This document shows, piece after piece, positions 35,969 to 48,440 of a DNA stretch of 64,000 nt. The notes beneath the pieces are model-generated. The model was not told the DNA's origin. It was given only the letters and a program-made list of their open reading frames with translations, and searched no databases. A program made the position numbers and the translations under genes. Origin of the DNA: Gnetum montanum. Lineage: Eukaryota > Streptophyta > Gnetopsida > Gnetales > Gnetaceae. The stretch covers positions 536,902 to 600,901 of the forward strand of contig MNCI01006016.1 in NCBI GenBank assembly GCA_015680685.1, written 5' to 3'. The first letter of the stretch is position 1. Each line of letters starts with the position of its first letter.

Positions 35969-36832
35969 TGATGAGCAGCTAGGTACCCCTACACTCAACC
36001 ATACGAATACGAGCATGTACGCATGATCCAGTTGAACTCCATAGATGGACTAATTGTGGTATCTAGATAGTTACACGTTGATCGCAATTCGCTATCTTCC
36101 CACCTTAACTAGTATTTGCTTTGTCACATATGGTTTAGTCCAGAGTGAGGTGAATAATGGGATCCTAAACTAATGCTACTCCTAGAGAAAATGGGGAACA
36201 ATCTTAATTAAGCTAATGGACAATAGAAAATGAAATCTATGCTAACCCTAAGTGCAATAGGCATCTGTCCTTAATCATCCATATGCATCTCGAACCTCAT
36301 GTACTACTTCTGGGATTACCAAGCGCACATTACTTGAGCACTCCTAAATATGCTACTGGTTTACCAAGTAGTTACACTTAAATGTTCATGATTAAGTCAT
36401 ACTCATTCCACGTTAATCAACAAGAAGTGTAAATGACAATAAAGGAAATATGAACTAAAAAGGCAACAATAAATAATTAACAATTAAAGTAATTAAAAGC
36501 TAAGTGAATGCTGCAATGATGGGGTAATCTCGATCTTTGTTGCCGATCATGTGCGTATCCAAGTACATCACACTCGAACAAAGGTTTCATACAATTACAA
36601 TCATCACACTACGGGCATGCACTGGGGAAAGAACTAAAATTAACTAAAAACTGACAAAAAGACTCTACCCTTAGACTTAACAACTACTCCTTTCCTATGC
36701 GCCTAAATTTTGTATTTATAGGCCTACATAGGAATCACGATATCATGTATTCAATATCATTATCTAGGCTATGATATAGCGTACTCGATATTAAGGATCT
36801 GATATTGAGGCCTAGCAAACCATGATTCATCA
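35969..36832 (-). repeat. C 3' LTR
   Basis: 864 bp. U3 (36721-36832, 112 bp) is made of GATATC/CGATATT-type motifs like that of element E, but R/U5 resembles element D. The TATA box lies on the minus strand at 36720-36713. Confidence 0.9.
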
Positions 36833-36834
36833 TA

Positions 36835-36845
36835 CCCCCATGACT
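36835..36845 (-). promoter_or_regulatory. C polypurine tract
   Basis: Exact AGTCATGGGGG on the minus strand, two bases from the LTR. Confidence 0.85.
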
Positions 36846-37029
36846 AAATAATAGCTCGTCCTCGAGTCAGAAAAAATGAAAACGAGTTCAATTGATTACA
36901 CAATGGATAGGTATGAGATTATTGACTAACTAGGAATTACTCATGCCACAGTGTGGGATTGAACAAAATAAAATTGGGACATAGAAACAGAATTACAAAA
37001 GGAAAATTTTGTTAGAACTCATGTGGTTC

Positions 37030-39803
37030 CTAGCAGTGATGGCTCCTCCATGGGTCTCTTCCCCTTATCTTGTGCTTCAAGCTTTGGAAATGGATGTCTC
37101 TAAAGGAGCACTTGGAGCTTTTCTTCTTCAGTCTAGGGATCCTGTGCAGTCCATGCTGATGCTCTAATGTTTGATGGAGTCGACACCTCCCATCGGCATA
37201 GCAGTTGTGAAAACATCTAATTGGCCTTGACATACCAAGCTGCAAACAACCATCATTCCTCTTCATAGGCTCAAGGTTTATCTTTACATTCTTGATAGTC
37301 TGTGAGCTGTTGAGCCAAATCTGCCATGACATCTTTCTATCCTTGGTAGCTAGTCTTAACCACCTCTAATTCAAAATTTGCTACTTCTAATCTCTACAAT
37401 GTCTTCTTGTGTTTAGCAAATTTTGTTTCATATTTAGCATAGGTGGTTGCTACCAGCTTCTCCAATTCTGTTCTTGAGTGTCCTGTTGTCAACATCGTAA
37501 AGTTCGCATACCACAAGTTTGCCAACTCCTTGTACTTCGTGAGATCTTGTATCTACAGGTCCCGGCTTTTCAGTTTTGCATGGTGGACAAAGGCATAAGT
37601 ATCCAATATGGCCTGCCAATTAGCATTCTGAGCACTAAGAGTGTTAATATGGGCTTTGGCCATATGGATTTCTTTTTCAATCACCTATTTATACATCCCC
37701 ACCTAATCTCTGAAATGCTCCTTGAGCTTCTTATGCTGCTTGGCCTCATTCTGCCATGTGTTTATTTCAATCTTCATCTTTTGGCAAATCATGCGTACCT
37801 CCTCCATTAAGAGGGTTTTATTCTCTCTGGCCAAGCGATTCATATCTTGGTTGACCCTTATTAATTTTTCTTGCAATTGTTAAAAATTTTCTTTGAGAAC
37901 ATTTTTTTGTTTTTCTACTATGGTCAACTGGAGATTTTCAATGATGAGGTGTTTATTTTCTTCTTATGAGGCTTTGAGTGCTTTGGCATGTGCATACATT
38001 TGAGCTTCTACCTTGGAAGCATCCCAATCAGCCTTCTCTTTTTCCTCCACCACTTTTTTATTCTCTTCCAATAATTTAGTTAGCTGCTCTATCTAAAAGG
38101 ATTCTAGCTAGTCTGCAGGGATGAATTGGGATAGATCTCGATGTGTAGCTTACAGGGTGACAAGATTTTCTTGGAGTCTTTTTAACTCCTCCTCTACATG
38201 TTCGGCCCTGACCTCTACCATGACCAGCTTCCCTTTTGTAGAGATGAGGTCTAACTGTGTTGTTGTGACATCTTGAGGGATTTCAAACAAGGACATCATC
38301 ACTTGTCCTATCTGCAACAACTGATCTTGAACATCCTCATAATCTACAGGCATCATTGAGGGACCGACAAAGGTTTGAGCATCATGTGCTCCTGTAAAAT
38401 CTACCAATGGCATAAAAGGGATATTAAATGATTTTTTGATGTGGTCTACAACCACTTCTACTACTCCCACGACATCTTGGTGTTGCATGCCCACTACTGT
38501 GGTGCCTTCACCAATTTCTAATTGAACTTGAAAAGATGCAACATTTTCAAAGATCTTTTGTGACCAGTGTGATTCCCCTCCTCCTATTTGGATAGACACC
38601 TTGCCCCATGCATAATCAATTGAGACTATGGATCGTACGGCATCGTCAATGACCCTAAAGAGATTTGCTTCATCATGGCTTCCCCAACTAACTGATTCAG
38701 TGATGGCCCTGAGATGGCTCATCAATAGTCAATAGTCCTGTGGTAGTGGTGGCGGTTGGTCTTGCTAGCCTATAGGTTGTGTGTTGGGCCCCACTTCCTA
38801 TTGTTGACTGGGCCTTATGTTTGGAAGTTGGTTAGGCCCTACAATTTTAGGTGCAGTGGGCCTCACTGTCTATTCTTGCTTAGGCTTTAGTGTCTTACTA
38901 GCATTTTTCCTTAGGGTTGGTGGCTTTAGCAAATGAGGCATTTTGAGCCTTTCTAGGGACGTCATTGGTGTACCCCAGAATTCCAACACGTCATCACAGC
39001 TTCCTGATTAGGTAGGGAAAAGGCAATGCAAACTTCCCTATCTTACATTCTTCAAACCACCTTAAACATTTTGTGAGATATAGATGGGGTAGGTTGGCAT
39101 TAACCTTGCCCATTAAGATGGCACTTTCTCTAGATGCATAAGTGGAACTTCTATTCAATCCTTTTGTTGTGAAAATGTGATATGTGCCAATTTTAAAGTA
39201 GATCCTCTCTTCAAGTGTGAGCTCTCCATATGCTTTATCCTCCTTGTCATACATCCTTTTTAACCATATCTTATGCGTAGAGTGAGTGGACAGGTGAGTA
39301 ACCTTGGGCCCTATATTCGAAAGATTCAACACTTCCAAAATGGCCTTAGTAGAAAAATTAATAGAAATCCCACCAAGATCAACAGTGGTGCCTTCTTCTT
39401 TATTGTGCCAAAATTGGTACGTCTCCCCCAGGTACCAATCACCACTCCCAGAGAGAATAGGCCATAGTGAAGTCCCTTTATGTTAGTCTCTAACTACCTC
39501 AAGGGAAAATTTAGTGAAAGGTCCAAAATTGAGTTTCAAAATCACAGCTGCTAACATGGACCTTTCATGAATTGCCTGAACACATTCCAGGGACAATGTG
39601 AGATGTTGCCCTTGTTCAGGTGCCCTGCCGTCTCCACCTTCTACATGCCTCAATTGTGCAGTGACAAGAGGTTCTTGATGAATGCTGAATGATTGTGCCT
39701 CCTGCTCTACATGTTCTTTGAGAGGCCCTTGGCCTCTACCTCTCCTTGGTCATTTAGATGCACCCTATGAGGGTCCTCCTTGCTATCCTCTTTTAGGAGC
39801 CAT
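37030..39803 (-). pseudogene. C ORF3: long ORF with coiled-coil tail
   Basis: Starts MAPKRG at 39803 (ATG on the minus strand) and can be followed for about 900 codons with several stops, mostly TAG. Shared with B ORF3 are LNFGPFTKFSLEVV, GDWYLGETY, NLPHLYLTK...LPFPYLIRKL, and a region SQKIFENVASFQVQLEIGEG (38150-38725, 191 open codons). Long heptad-like stretches follow (EELKRLQENLV; RTELEKLVATTYAKYETKFA). The middle block resembles the plant transposon protein domain; the remainder is unassigned. ORF3 is the main coding capacity left besides gag, so it may matter for mobility, but that is inference. Confidence 0.75.
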
Positions 39804-40123
39804 TTGCAATCACATGAGACCAACTATCAGTAAGGCTATTTACAAAATTAGATTAATATCTTACTCCTCACCCTTAATAAATTCATTTCTTACCTAGTGT
39901 GATTTCAAAGTTAGAAATTTTCACAAATATCCCCCTAAAAGTTTTGATATTGGGCCTAATTTGATTAGGTGACTCCAAAAAAATAATTTTCATGGTCTAG
40001 GTGAGAAAATAAAATTAATTTGGCAAACATTTGTAGCATTTTTAAGGTCACCTACCCTTGATAATATCCTTGGGGAAACAACGAATTTCAAAAAAAACTA
40101 CATGTGACTTGAAGTGTACCCTT

Positions 40124-40134
40124 CCCCCACGACT
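40124..40134 (-). promoter_or_regulatory. Internal polypurine-like site of C
   Basis: AGTCGTGGGGG on the minus strand, one base from the canonical tract. It corresponds to the internal sites at 10278 (A1), 21721 (E) and 49914 (D), and lies 3.3 kb before the real tract because ORF3 sits between them. Confidence 0.45.
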
Positions 40135-40310
40135 AAGTTAAACACTTTAGGTTTAAGTAAGTTCGATCGAAATGAGAATTGGAGCATTAATAAGCAAGTT
40201 ATTGATGTTGGAATGATAGGTGTGCGAGCTAGAAAATTCATGGAAGAAAATTTCAACTCCCATCGCATGAACAGTGAAAAATGATATTGACGTGTGCAGG
40301 GGGTCCATAT

Positions 40311-40400
40311 ATATAGTTTTTATAAACATGATATCGTGTACCCACTAGTGCAAACCTAATATCACGTCGAACCTGATACCGAGTACCCGATATCATGTCC
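40311..40400 (-). promoter_or_regulatory. U3-like promoter candidate upstream of C ORF3
   Basis: On the minus strand, GATATC/GATACC/AATATC motifs between 40400 and 40325 are followed by TATATATA near 40318-40311. This is the same arrangement as the U3 and TATA box of the C and E LTRs. It lies about 510 bp before the ORF3 start. Promoter activity is inferred. Confidence 0.4.
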
Positions 40401-41814
40401 CTTTTGAAACAGGGCACTTGGAAAAATTGATAAAGTTTTGAATTTTGAAGGCCAAAAATGAAGGATTTAAGGTTAATTCAAAAGATCTAGGGTAACAGTG
40501 AATAGGCCAAAAGGCACCAGAAGTGTAATGAAGTGGAATTTTACAATGAAGTTCATGAATAGGGTAAGGAAAAAGGACATGTAGTGGTGCACAGGAATGT
40601 TTGAATTAAAGTGATGATAAAAGAAAGGATAACTTTAGCGATGCAGTACTCAGAGGGTATAAGATGATGTGATAATGATGTTCAATGAGTGCAAATTACA
40701 AAATTTACGCAAGTGGATCCTCCCCAAAGAAAGTTCCTACCTATCATGCCCTTACGTAAGCACACCTGAAAATGTTTGTAGGCACTAAAAGGATTAAATG
40801 CAATCCACACACCAGTTCCCCAAAACACACACATGTAGATACTACTATGATGAGGTATGAATTCTATGCTACACAAGATACAAGTCAAAAATACATGAAC
40901 AACGAGATGAGACGAATTTTGGAAGGGATTGTAGAGATTGGGACATGAGATAACTAGCCCTGGGCACAATGAATCTTGAGTGTAGGGCATGATTAATGTG
41001 TCATTAGCCCGTTGCTCTAAGATCAAGACCAAGTCCATGCCTCTAATCCATGACATCGCATTGTTTCATCTAATGATGGACAACCATAAGAGCACCATGA
41101 TAGCAAGGCATACGATCACTTGGTGTTTTGTCCAAGGGAGGAGCATTTTAAGTTTTTCTGTGGCATGTTCCTCTTTGATCTTTTCTGTACTAGTTTTCTT
41201 TTCTTTTCTTCTTTTCTTCTTCTAGTTACTTTGGCACTTTATCCTTTCCAATAGTGAATCAGAGAAGCCACCAACCTTCAGGCACGGGTGCATGTCTTTC
41301 TAGTGGGACCCCTAGAATAGCATTGAGGTTCTTTATTGAGTGTCTTTTTTACTCTTACTTCCATTTTTCATTAGATCTACAAGGACCTTAGTACAACCAA
41401 GCTACATGATAGCACCTATAAATGTCACCAAAGAGAATCCACAAGTCCCCTTGATGTCACACCCTGGCCATTCCCTCTTAGTCCATCATTTTTCGCTCTG
41501 GGCATAATGAGCAAAAAATTACTTTAATTTTTAATGATGACAAGAATATCATCGTACCCAGAGTAGAACCTCTTATTAATAGAATGGGTGTGTGGATGTT
41601 GTGGGCTCACTGTCCAAATAATTAGTCACTTGAGACTTGATAGCATAGAACAACACCTCAACTGACAAGTCACATGAGTATTTTATTCACCAATGAGATT
41701 ACCCTCAAAAAGATAAAACAAAAAATTGGAAATGAAAAACTGGAAAACAAAAAATTGTAAAATCAAAGAAAAGGAAAAACATTTACTAATTCTACTTATT
41801 AGAATGGAGGATAT
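40401..41814 (-). other. C untranslated region
   Basis: Homologous to the 3' untranslated regions of the other elements, with conserved blocks at 40709-40754 and 41275-41315. No gene. Confidence 0.65.
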
Positions 41815-41847
41815 CCCCCATAACTAAACTTTTGAGCATGGCTAGAA

Positions 41848-44173
41848 TTAATAAATGGAAAATGCGAATCTATGCATGTGGGAAATATAGAATCTGGTCA
41901 TATCCAACCACTGGGTGTCTTTTGATGTGGTGGCTGGAATGTACCCAACTTGGGGTTCACACACTTGATTAAAGTTGGCATAGTGGGGCAAATTATAAGA
42001 TGTGGTCATGTAATAAAGAGTTGATCCACTATGGCACCTGTGACCATAAGATGATATGCAAGGATCAATATGTCTCCCTATGTGGTTATATTCATTGGGC
42101 CACATGGTTTTTAGAGTGTTACTTAGTGGCTCAGATAAGGTAACAAGAGGCATTGAGTTCGAGGGAGAACATGCATCACACCGTTGGACTTGTGCTAAGT
42201 TGGTCAATGCAGTGGTTTTAGAACCGTGTTGTCTCTTTTTATGGTCATGCCTAAAGAAGTACGCTTACAACGTTGTAGAGGATCTCCACTGCTGTTGACA
42301 GTAGCAGCACAAGTAACATTTATGAGTCGGTGCTGTGGTGAAAAACCTTCTGGCACAATTGGTGGCAATGTAGAAGGAGGTGAATGATGAGAATATTAAG
42401 GATGAGGAGAAGTGCAAGGAACATGAGGTGGTGATCTTGTTGAAGAGGACATGGGTTAATAGTACTCAGGAGAATGATAACGATGTAGTGAAATAGAGGA
42501 NAATAGTACTCAGGAGAATGATAACGATGTAGTGAAATAGAGGATGTTGACACAATTGGGGAAATAGGATGCTGAACGTAATAAGCGCTTAGGTTCGGAT
42601 GGTATGAAGGGTATGACCAATTTGACGGTGGCCTCCCCCATGACTAGGGTTTTTGCCACTATGGTTGAACACTGTATTTTTGTACAAAATCTGGATGTAA
42701 CATTCCTTCCCAATGCTCATGTAAATGTGACAAGATTGGGCATTGGCCTTTGGGGTGATCATACAAGCAAATGTCACATTGATACGTATGATTTGTAGTT
42801 GAGCTCCTATCCTTACTTCCTTCAACCCTTCTTTCCGATTGTCACGTGGTGTCCGGTCTTGTTTCTTGGTTTGGCATGGTTCCACCTCTAATAATGTTGG
42901 CATATTCTCTATATTTTTCATATACGCATTCCATCATCTTATTGATCTTTGCCTTAATTTCATCTAGTGATTATAGTATTGGCAATGATGGAGATTCCAT
43001 CTCCTTGGGGTGAGTTGATTTCTCCTCTTCATGATCATGGACCTTTACTATTTTGAGATTTTGGTCCTATTGAGATCTTTCAACATTATCCCATTTAGCT
43101 ATTTCTCCTTATTCTTTTTCTACCTACTTAATAAGCTCTTGGAATTAGTGGTTTTGTAGTTCGTATAGTTGACCTAAGGCATACATCCCTAGGGTCTCCC
43201 TTGTTTCATTATGAAGCCCATCCATGATGTGATACATTAGCCTTTCCTCAAAGAACCCATGGCCTGGGCAATTATTTAACAACAAATAATATCTTTCTAA
43301 GGCCATGTCCAAGGGTTCATGTTTCCCTTGTTTCCACTCTTGGATTTGTCTCCTCAAGGCTAACACCCTTGCATAGGTTTGATATCCTTTAGTGAAGAGT
43401 TCTACCATTGTCTACCAACTACAAATTAATTTTGGCTTTAAAGACCTGTACCATACTTTTTCTTGGTCAATGAGTGTCATAGGAAAGAGCTTAATTCTTT
43501 GCCACCCATTATCAATATTGTTCCATACACAGGCATCATGGAAGGTTTGTAAATGATGTTACAAATCTAGATCATAGCCTCCTAAAAACTTGGGAAAATT
43601 ATTTAAATTAAGCCTGGGTAGATGGCATTCCTTGCGATGCTTGTGAGATATTTGAACAACCTCTTGTATATGCATTAGGCTCTTAGTGGCCAACAAGGGT
43701 TCATGGTCACTAGGTAGGTTATGAATTTGTGAGTTAGGATGATGTTGTCTTCATTCATGTTGGCGTTCTTGACTTTGCTCGTGGGCTCGATTTTTATTTC
43801 TACGCTGACCCCTTAAGAGATGGTCATCTGTGTCATGACCTCATGTCGAAGGAGTAGAGGAAGAGAAAGAACTAGAAGACTCATCATGACTTTTGTAAGT
43901 CTCCCAATCATCCCCGAATAAATTTCTATTAACCATTGAGAAGGTCCTAAGCCTTACAGGCCATCTTGTTCTATGGGATGTCCCATCCTCACTAGAGGTG
44001 TCAAAGTTGGATGATAAGAGTCCTTGAGTACTATTGGGGTGTTCATGAACATAGGAGACCCCTACATAAGATTGAGTACTCCAAACTTCATCTTCATCAT
44101 CATATATTTCATTGGTTCTCCAATGAATTATCTTGCTAGTTGTTGTGTTATCATAGTCTTGTGAGAGAGACAT
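41848..44173 (-). pseudogene. C gag (lineage II)
   Basis: The start is MSLSQDYDN at 44173. The N-terminal part includes RTNEIYDDEDEVW and VGVSYVHEHPNSTQG, shared with D but not with A/E. A Ser-rich linker ends near 43841. The conserved domain (MVELFTKGYQTYARVLALRRQ...GHGFF) is at 43408-43145. The zinc knuckle CDICLYDHPKGQC lies near 42785-42740 with all ligands intact. A Pro/Ser/Tyr-rich tail ends in the linker near 41930. A 43-bp single-N duplication (42458-42544) lies in the tail. Frameshifts break the whole. Confidence 0.78.
42458..42544. other. Single-N join with 43-bp duplicated flanks
   Basis: 42458-42500 is repeated exactly at 42502-42544 around N at 42501. Confidence 0.85.
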
Positions 44174-44285
44174 TGTTGTGAATTGTGTGTGACTTATTTG
44201 CAATTACTTTCTTTCTAAAAGATATATCATCAAAGCTTTGTTACAGTGATCTTGGATGATGTAACTAATCTAAATAACTAGCACC

Positions 44286-44305
44286 ATCCCTGGCAACGAT
44301 GCCAA
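44286..44305 (-). promoter_or_regulatory. C primer binding site
   Basis: TTGGCATCGTTGCCAGGGAT on the minus strand, tRNA-Asp type, between the LTR and gag. Confidence 0.83.
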
Positions 44306-45159
44306 TGATGAGCAGCTAGGTACCCCTACACTCAACCATATGGATATGAGTGTGTACACACGATCTGGTCGAACTCCGCAGACAAACTAGTTGTTGTATC
44401 TAGATAGTTACATATTGATCGTAATTCACTATCTTCCCACCTGGATTAGTATTTGCTTTGTCACATATGGTTTAGTCTAGAGTAAGGTGAATAATGGGAT
44501 CCTAAACTAATGCTACTCCTAGAGATGATGGGGAACAATCTTAATTAAGCTAATGAACAATGGAAAATGAAATCTATGTTAACCCTAAGTGCGATGAGCA
44601 TCCATCCTTAATCATCTGTATACATCTTGGACCTTGTGTACTACTTCTAAGATTACTAAGCGCACATTACTTGAGCACTCCTAGATACGCTACTAGGTTA
44701 CCAAGTAATTACACTTAAATGTTCATGATTAAGTCGTACTCATTCCAGGTTAATCAACAGGAAGTGTAAATGAAAATAAAGCAAATATGAACTAAAAAGA
44801 CAACAATAAATAATTAACAATTAAAGTAATTAAAAGCTAAGTGAATGCTGCAATGATGGGGTAATCTCGATCTTTATTGTCGATCATGTGTGTGTCCAAG
44901 TACGTCACACTCGAACAAAGGTTTTGTACAATTAACTAAAAACTGAAAAAAAGACTCTACCCTTAGACTTACCAACTGCTCCTTTCCTATGTGCCTGAAT
45001 GTTGTATTTATAGGCCTACACAGGAATCACGATATTGTGTAATCAATATTGTTATCCAAGTTGTGATATCGAGGATCCGATATCAGGGCNATCAATATTG
45101 TTATCCAAGTTGTGATATCGAGGATCCGATATCAGGGCCTGGCAAACCACGATTCATCA
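44306..45159 (-). repeat. C 5' LTR
   Basis: 854 bp as assembled. 45042-45138 holds a 48-bp sequence twice around one N, so the true length is probably about 805 bp. The match to 35969-36832 includes the GATATC-type U3. Confidence 0.88.
45042..45138. other. Single-N join with 48-bp duplicated flanks
   Basis: 45042-45089 is repeated exactly at 45091-45138 around N at 45090, in the C 5' LTR U3. Confidence 0.85.
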
Positions 45160-45164
45160 CTTGG

Positions 45165-45519
45165 TAATCCCAGTAGTAGATACATGGGTTTAGGACATGT
45201 ATGGAAAGCTGGAAATGGACACATATCACTCGTAAGCTAGTTTAGACTTTACTTTCCATTGTTAATTAGTTTAAACAATTGATTTCTTTATTATTGTTAG
45301 GAATAGCATAAGGCCAAAATAATGTCAAGAATCATATGTCTCACTTTGGAACCAAATGATACATAACAAAGCTACCACTAGTCCAAGTGGGAAGGTAGTG
45401 AATTACGATCAAGGCATAACAATCTAGATGTCACAGCTAGTCTCATCCATGGAATTTGATCGTGTGTGAACACTTGTGATTCGTATGGTTGGGCATAGGG
45501 GGTACCTCATTGCTCATCA
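45165..45519 (+). repeat. D 5' LTR, second part
   Basis: Continues the LTR after element C, from TAATCCCAGTAG to GCTCATCA. Together with 35257-35968 it makes a 1067-bp LTR, against 836 bp for the 3' copy. Confidence 0.88.
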
Positions 45520-45539
45520 TTTTCACCATTGTCAAGGAT
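45520..45539 (+). promoter_or_regulatory. D primer binding site (worn)
   Basis: TTTTCACCATTGTCAAGGAT directly follows the LTR. It matches the tRNA-Asp type poorly, but the position is right. Confidence 0.65.
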
Positions 45540-45614
45540 GGTGCTAGTTATTTAGATTAGTTATATCATANATTGTCAAGGATGGTGCTAGTTATTTAGA
45601 TTAGTTATATCATA
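45528..45614. other. Single-N join with 43-bp duplicated flanks
   Basis: 45528-45570 is repeated exactly at 45572-45614 around N at 45571, just after the D primer site. Confidence 0.85.
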
Positions 45615-45688
45615 CATGATAGTTGTAAATGCATTAATGATTTGTCTTTCAAAAAATATTAAATCACACACATCATTAATTAACAATA

Positions 45689-47640
45689 ATATCTCTTTTA
45701 AAAGGAGGCGATAATGCATCGTATGAAGAGAACATTCATTAGAGAACTAATGAGATATATATTGAAGAAAATTGAAGTGACCAACCTCATGCAGGGGTTT
45801 CATATGTTCATGACCACCCTAACAACACTCAATGACTACATTCACCTAAGGTAGACAATCCTAGAGGAGATGAAGTAAGTCCTAGACTAGGGGAGGCCTT
45901 AAGGCCTAGGACCTCCTAAAAACCTAGAAAAGATAAATCAAGGGACTATGGAGAATACTATAGAAGCCATGGCAACTCTCCCAGTTTCTCATCTTCCTCT
46001 TCCTCTTCAACATCTAGTTCTAACAAAGATGAACGTAGGTATAGAGATAAAGATCCACTATGGGATTGAAATAAAAATAGAAATCGAAACCAAGGAAAAA
46101 ATCAAAGACATCAAAATGAACATAGACAAAATTATCATAATCAAACAAATAGAAATAGAAATTTTTACCACAATGTGTTTGATGATGTTGAATCCTTGTT
46201 GGCCACTAAGAGCATGACACAGATCATAGATGTAGTTAAAATACCCCACAGGCATCACAAGGAAAGTCACATCAAAAGGCTTGATATGAATGACATCCCT
46301 AAATTTATGGGAGGCTATGATTCTGATCCATAACATCATTTGCAAGCCTTCCATAATGTCTGCATCTTACAAAACATTGAAAGTGGGTGGCAAAAGCTTA
46401 AGCTCTTTCCTAGGATACTAACAGACAAAGCTGAAGTGTGGTATAGATCATTGAAACCAAATTCAATTCATCAGTGTTACACAATGCTGGAACTTTTCAA
46501 TGAGATATATCAAACCTATGCAAGGGTGTCCAACCTAAGGAAATGAATCTAAGGATGGAAACAAGAACAAAATGAACCCTTGGATATGGCCTTAGATAGA
46601 TACTATTCTCTGTTGAATAGATGCCCAGGCCATGGTTTCTCCCAAGAGCTAAGTAATGTTTCCACATCATAGATGGGCTTTGTATTCAAATGAGAGAGAC
46701 CCTTGGGATGTATGCTCAGGGTCAATTATACGAACTAGGAACCCATTAGATCCAAAAGCTAATCAAGAGTGTGGAAAAATAAGAAGGAGAGCTATGTAAA
46801 CGAGAGAATGTTGAGAAATATTATTGGGACCCAACTCTTCAAAAAAAGAGGATCCATATCTATGATGAAGAAAAAGAGGCAGCTCTCAATGAGGCGATTT
46901 TACAACAAACCCTGCCGATACAAAAATCTATTGATGAGCTTCAAGCAAAGCTAGATGAGATGTCACAATGGATAAATGAGAACATTACAAGTTGCATAGA
47001 AATCGTAGAGGGGAGAGTAACACAAAATAAATCAAGTGATCACAACAAAAGGAGGAAAAGGGAACAAGAGACAAGTAAGAACACTAATTGATAGAAAGGG
47101 GAAATGGTTGTAGAAGAAGAGGCTATAAACTCAACCATCGAAGAGGGTGATGGATTTAACATCTACATATATGACCATCTGAAGGGCTATTACCTAGTCA
47201 TGTTACATCTACATGAGTATTAGGCTTTTGCATTGAATCCCAAGTTCATGCAAAAGCAAATGCCTAGGAAATTACCTTTCTCACAAGTAATTATAGATAG
47301 TTCTAAGACCAACTATACCATCCTAGTGGGACTTCTTACCAACCTTAACAGTATCATCCAACATAGTGGCAAAACCCACAGTTGTGGGGGAGGCCATCAT
47401 CAAACCAACACTACCCTTATTGTCAACCAAACTCATACAAATATTATATTCAACAACCTGTTTCACCAACTAGTTCTACTTCCTCTAGCTCAAATCACTA
47501 CTACTACTTTCCTGAATATCATCATTCTACAACATCTTTTATGAGGTCACCACCTCACACCTCTCATCCTTCATCATATCCTCAATATTCTCATAGTTCC
47601 CTCCACCATATGTCACCACCAACAACATAGGAAAGTTCAG
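45689..47640 (+). pseudogene. D gag (lineage II)
   Basis: The expected start codon is ATA (45689-45691) where C has ATG. RTNEIY...GVSYVHDHPNNTQ matches C. An Arg/Asn/Ser-rich linker follows (about 45940-46200). The conserved domain runs MNDIPKFMGGYD...YTMLELFNEIYQTYARVSNLRK (46290-46546). The zinc knuckle near 47155-47195 has lost its cysteines (IYIYDHLKGYY). A Pro/Ser/Tyr-rich tail follows. Multiple stops. Confidence 0.75.
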
Positions 47641-48440
47641 CACCATGACATCAATGAGAGAATGTCACTTGTGCTACAAACATACACAGAAATGATAATG
47701 CCAAAAGATCTCCACCACAATCTCAAAAATGCCCTTTCCTTAGGACAACTCCCATGTGTAAGCACAACACTCGTGGACCTACTAACTCATCAAAACTAGC
47801 ACAAGGCCAATTTGATGCAACAACCTTCCTCATCGAAACGATCTCTCCTAATCATACAAAAAAGCCAACAACCATTACCACTCCAACACAAGACATAAAC
47901 GATGAACTTATCATTGTGGAGGGATGGGAAAATCCATGCATCACTAATAGTAAAGGGTACAATTGTAGACTAAAAATTCAAAATATTAACACAGCCAACA
48001 ACAAAGCTAAGAAACAAGTGTGTGAAAAAAACTAGTCTACATAATAGCCACTAAATTAGAAGACACACAGTGGCTTGAAAATGAGAATATAAAATTGTTT
48101 TAAAGATTCTTGAAGGTAGTTGATTCACTTATTAGTTCTAGACTTAAGAAAATGGACCAAACAGAGGACTTAGACATAGATATCTTACACTTTGATTATG
48201 CACCAGAAGAGGATATTAAACATGGAGACTCAAGAATTAAAATAGAAAATTAAGAAGAAGATGCAAATACATTTGGACCCCCAAAAATAGAAATATCTTC
48301 AAGTCCATATGACGATACATCTCTGAATGATCCAAACGAGACTATCACTAATGTTAGATGTGCTACCACACGATTAATTAAATCAGTAATAGTGATAGAT
48401 GGAAAACTTGTGGTGTATAACCAAGGGATTATGTAGTCCA
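47641..48440 (+). pseudogene. D gag-pol junction remnant without protease
   Basis: An open stretch of unknown homology (47754-48035) is followed by ATKLEDTQWLENE, the linker that lies between protease and reverse transcriptase in A1 and E. No DSG motif is visible, so protease is deleted. The frame ends near 48440, and the untranslated region begins without any reverse transcriptase. Confidence 0.55.

Larger units (their letters stand above)
35969..45159 (-). mobile_element. Element C: pol-less lineage II gypsy element carrying ORF3
   Basis: Read on the minus strand: 5' LTR (45159-44306), primer site, gag, short linker (PATTSKDTQWLDM), untranslated region, ORF3, polypurine tract, 3' LTR (36832-35969). 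It is flanked by perfect 5-bp duplications, cttgg at 35964-35968 and 45160-45164, inside the D 5' LTR. Protease and the rest of pol are missing. About 97 bp of the right part is a single-N join with duplicated ends. Confidence 0.92.
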
